Below are positions 31,792 through 31,808 of a stretch of DNA of 31,808 nt, piece after piece. The notes under the pieces were generated by a model. That model was not told the DNA's origin, ran no database searches, and worked only from the letters and a program-made list of their open reading frames with translations. The translations under genes and the position numbers were made by a program. Each line of letters opens with the position of its first letter. Within the stretch, counting starts at the first letter, position 1. The DNA is from an uncultured Acetatifactor sp. (lineage in GTDB: Bacteria > Bacillota > Clostridia > Lachnospirales > Lachnospiraceae): assembly GCA_934433135.1 (NCBI GenBank), contig CAKRZO010000031.1, positions 1-31,808 on the forward strand. Reading direction: 5' to 3'.

Positions 31792-31808
31792 ATGGAAAAT
31801 AAAAATCC
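31792..31808 (+). CDS. Start of a further plus-strand gene, cut by the window edge
   Basis: An ATG at 31792 preceded by GGAAAGG at a normal distance opens a frame reading MENKN before the window ends. It diverges from the acetyltransferase gene. Too little is visible to name it. Confidence 0.4.

Noticed and set aside
1..31808. CRISPR arrays, tRNA or rRNA genes, intact insertion sequences
   Set aside because: No regularly spaced repeats, no tRNA-like clover sequence and no transposase reading frame could be supported anywhere in the window.

Overview
The window looks like chromosomal DNA of a low-to-moderate GC Clostridia, most likely a Lachnospiraceae-type gut bacterium. The grounds are a heat-shock operon in the order hrcA-grpE-dnaK-dnaJ behind a CIRCE operator, strong AGGAGG-type ribosome sites, LplB/YtcP-type sugar ABC permeases, and a cell-wall protein ending in an SPQTG sortase signal. 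No tRNA, rRNA, CRISPR array or intact insertion sequence was found.

Positions 1-18000 (genes on the minus strand, so read right to left) hold a polysaccharide-utilisation locus. It starts with a GH95 family alpha-L-fucosidase-like enzyme. Two ABC permeases, a lipoprotein binding protein, a GH78-like rhamnosidase and a 1742-residue wall-anchored polysaccharide lyase family 8 enzyme follow. Next come a membrane-anchored AraC-type regulator, a small beta-sandwich protein of unknown function and a GH88 unsaturated glucuronyl hydrolase. The likely scheme is surface lyase cleavage of an acidic polysaccharide, ABC import of oligosaccharides, and cytoplasmic trimming by GH88, GH78 and GH95. The enzyme mix suggests a substrate with uronic acid plus rhamnose and fucose (or L-galactose), not a plain glycosaminoglycan. 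Two promoters in the locus, ahead of GH95 and ahead of the permeases, share the same unusual layout: a 49-50 bp inverted repeat with AGGATT-type arms, ending one base before a TTGTA(A/G) -35 box, with 17 bases to the -10 box. This is the strongest regulatory signal in the window. The far left edge holds decayed remnants, including a truncated Fic protein behind an intact-looking promoter.

Positions 18190-23470 hold the heat-shock operon hrcA-grpE-dnaK-dnaJ (minus strand), with a consensus promoter and CIRCE at one end and a rho-independent terminator at the other. Positions 23574-24028 are a frameshifted, truncated AAA-ATPase-like pseudogene. glpK (glycerol kinase, minus) and a class I/II aminotransferase (plus) then diverge from back-to-back promoters. 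The glpK leader holds a 150-160 bp palindromic element that could be a structured RNA or a small MITE-like insertion.

Positions 27244-30297 (plus) hold uppP with a terminator, then the membrane-protease modulators hflK and hflC. pyrR and a two-domain GNAT acetyltransferase (minus) converge on hflC, and the first codons of a further plus-strand gene are visible at the right edge.
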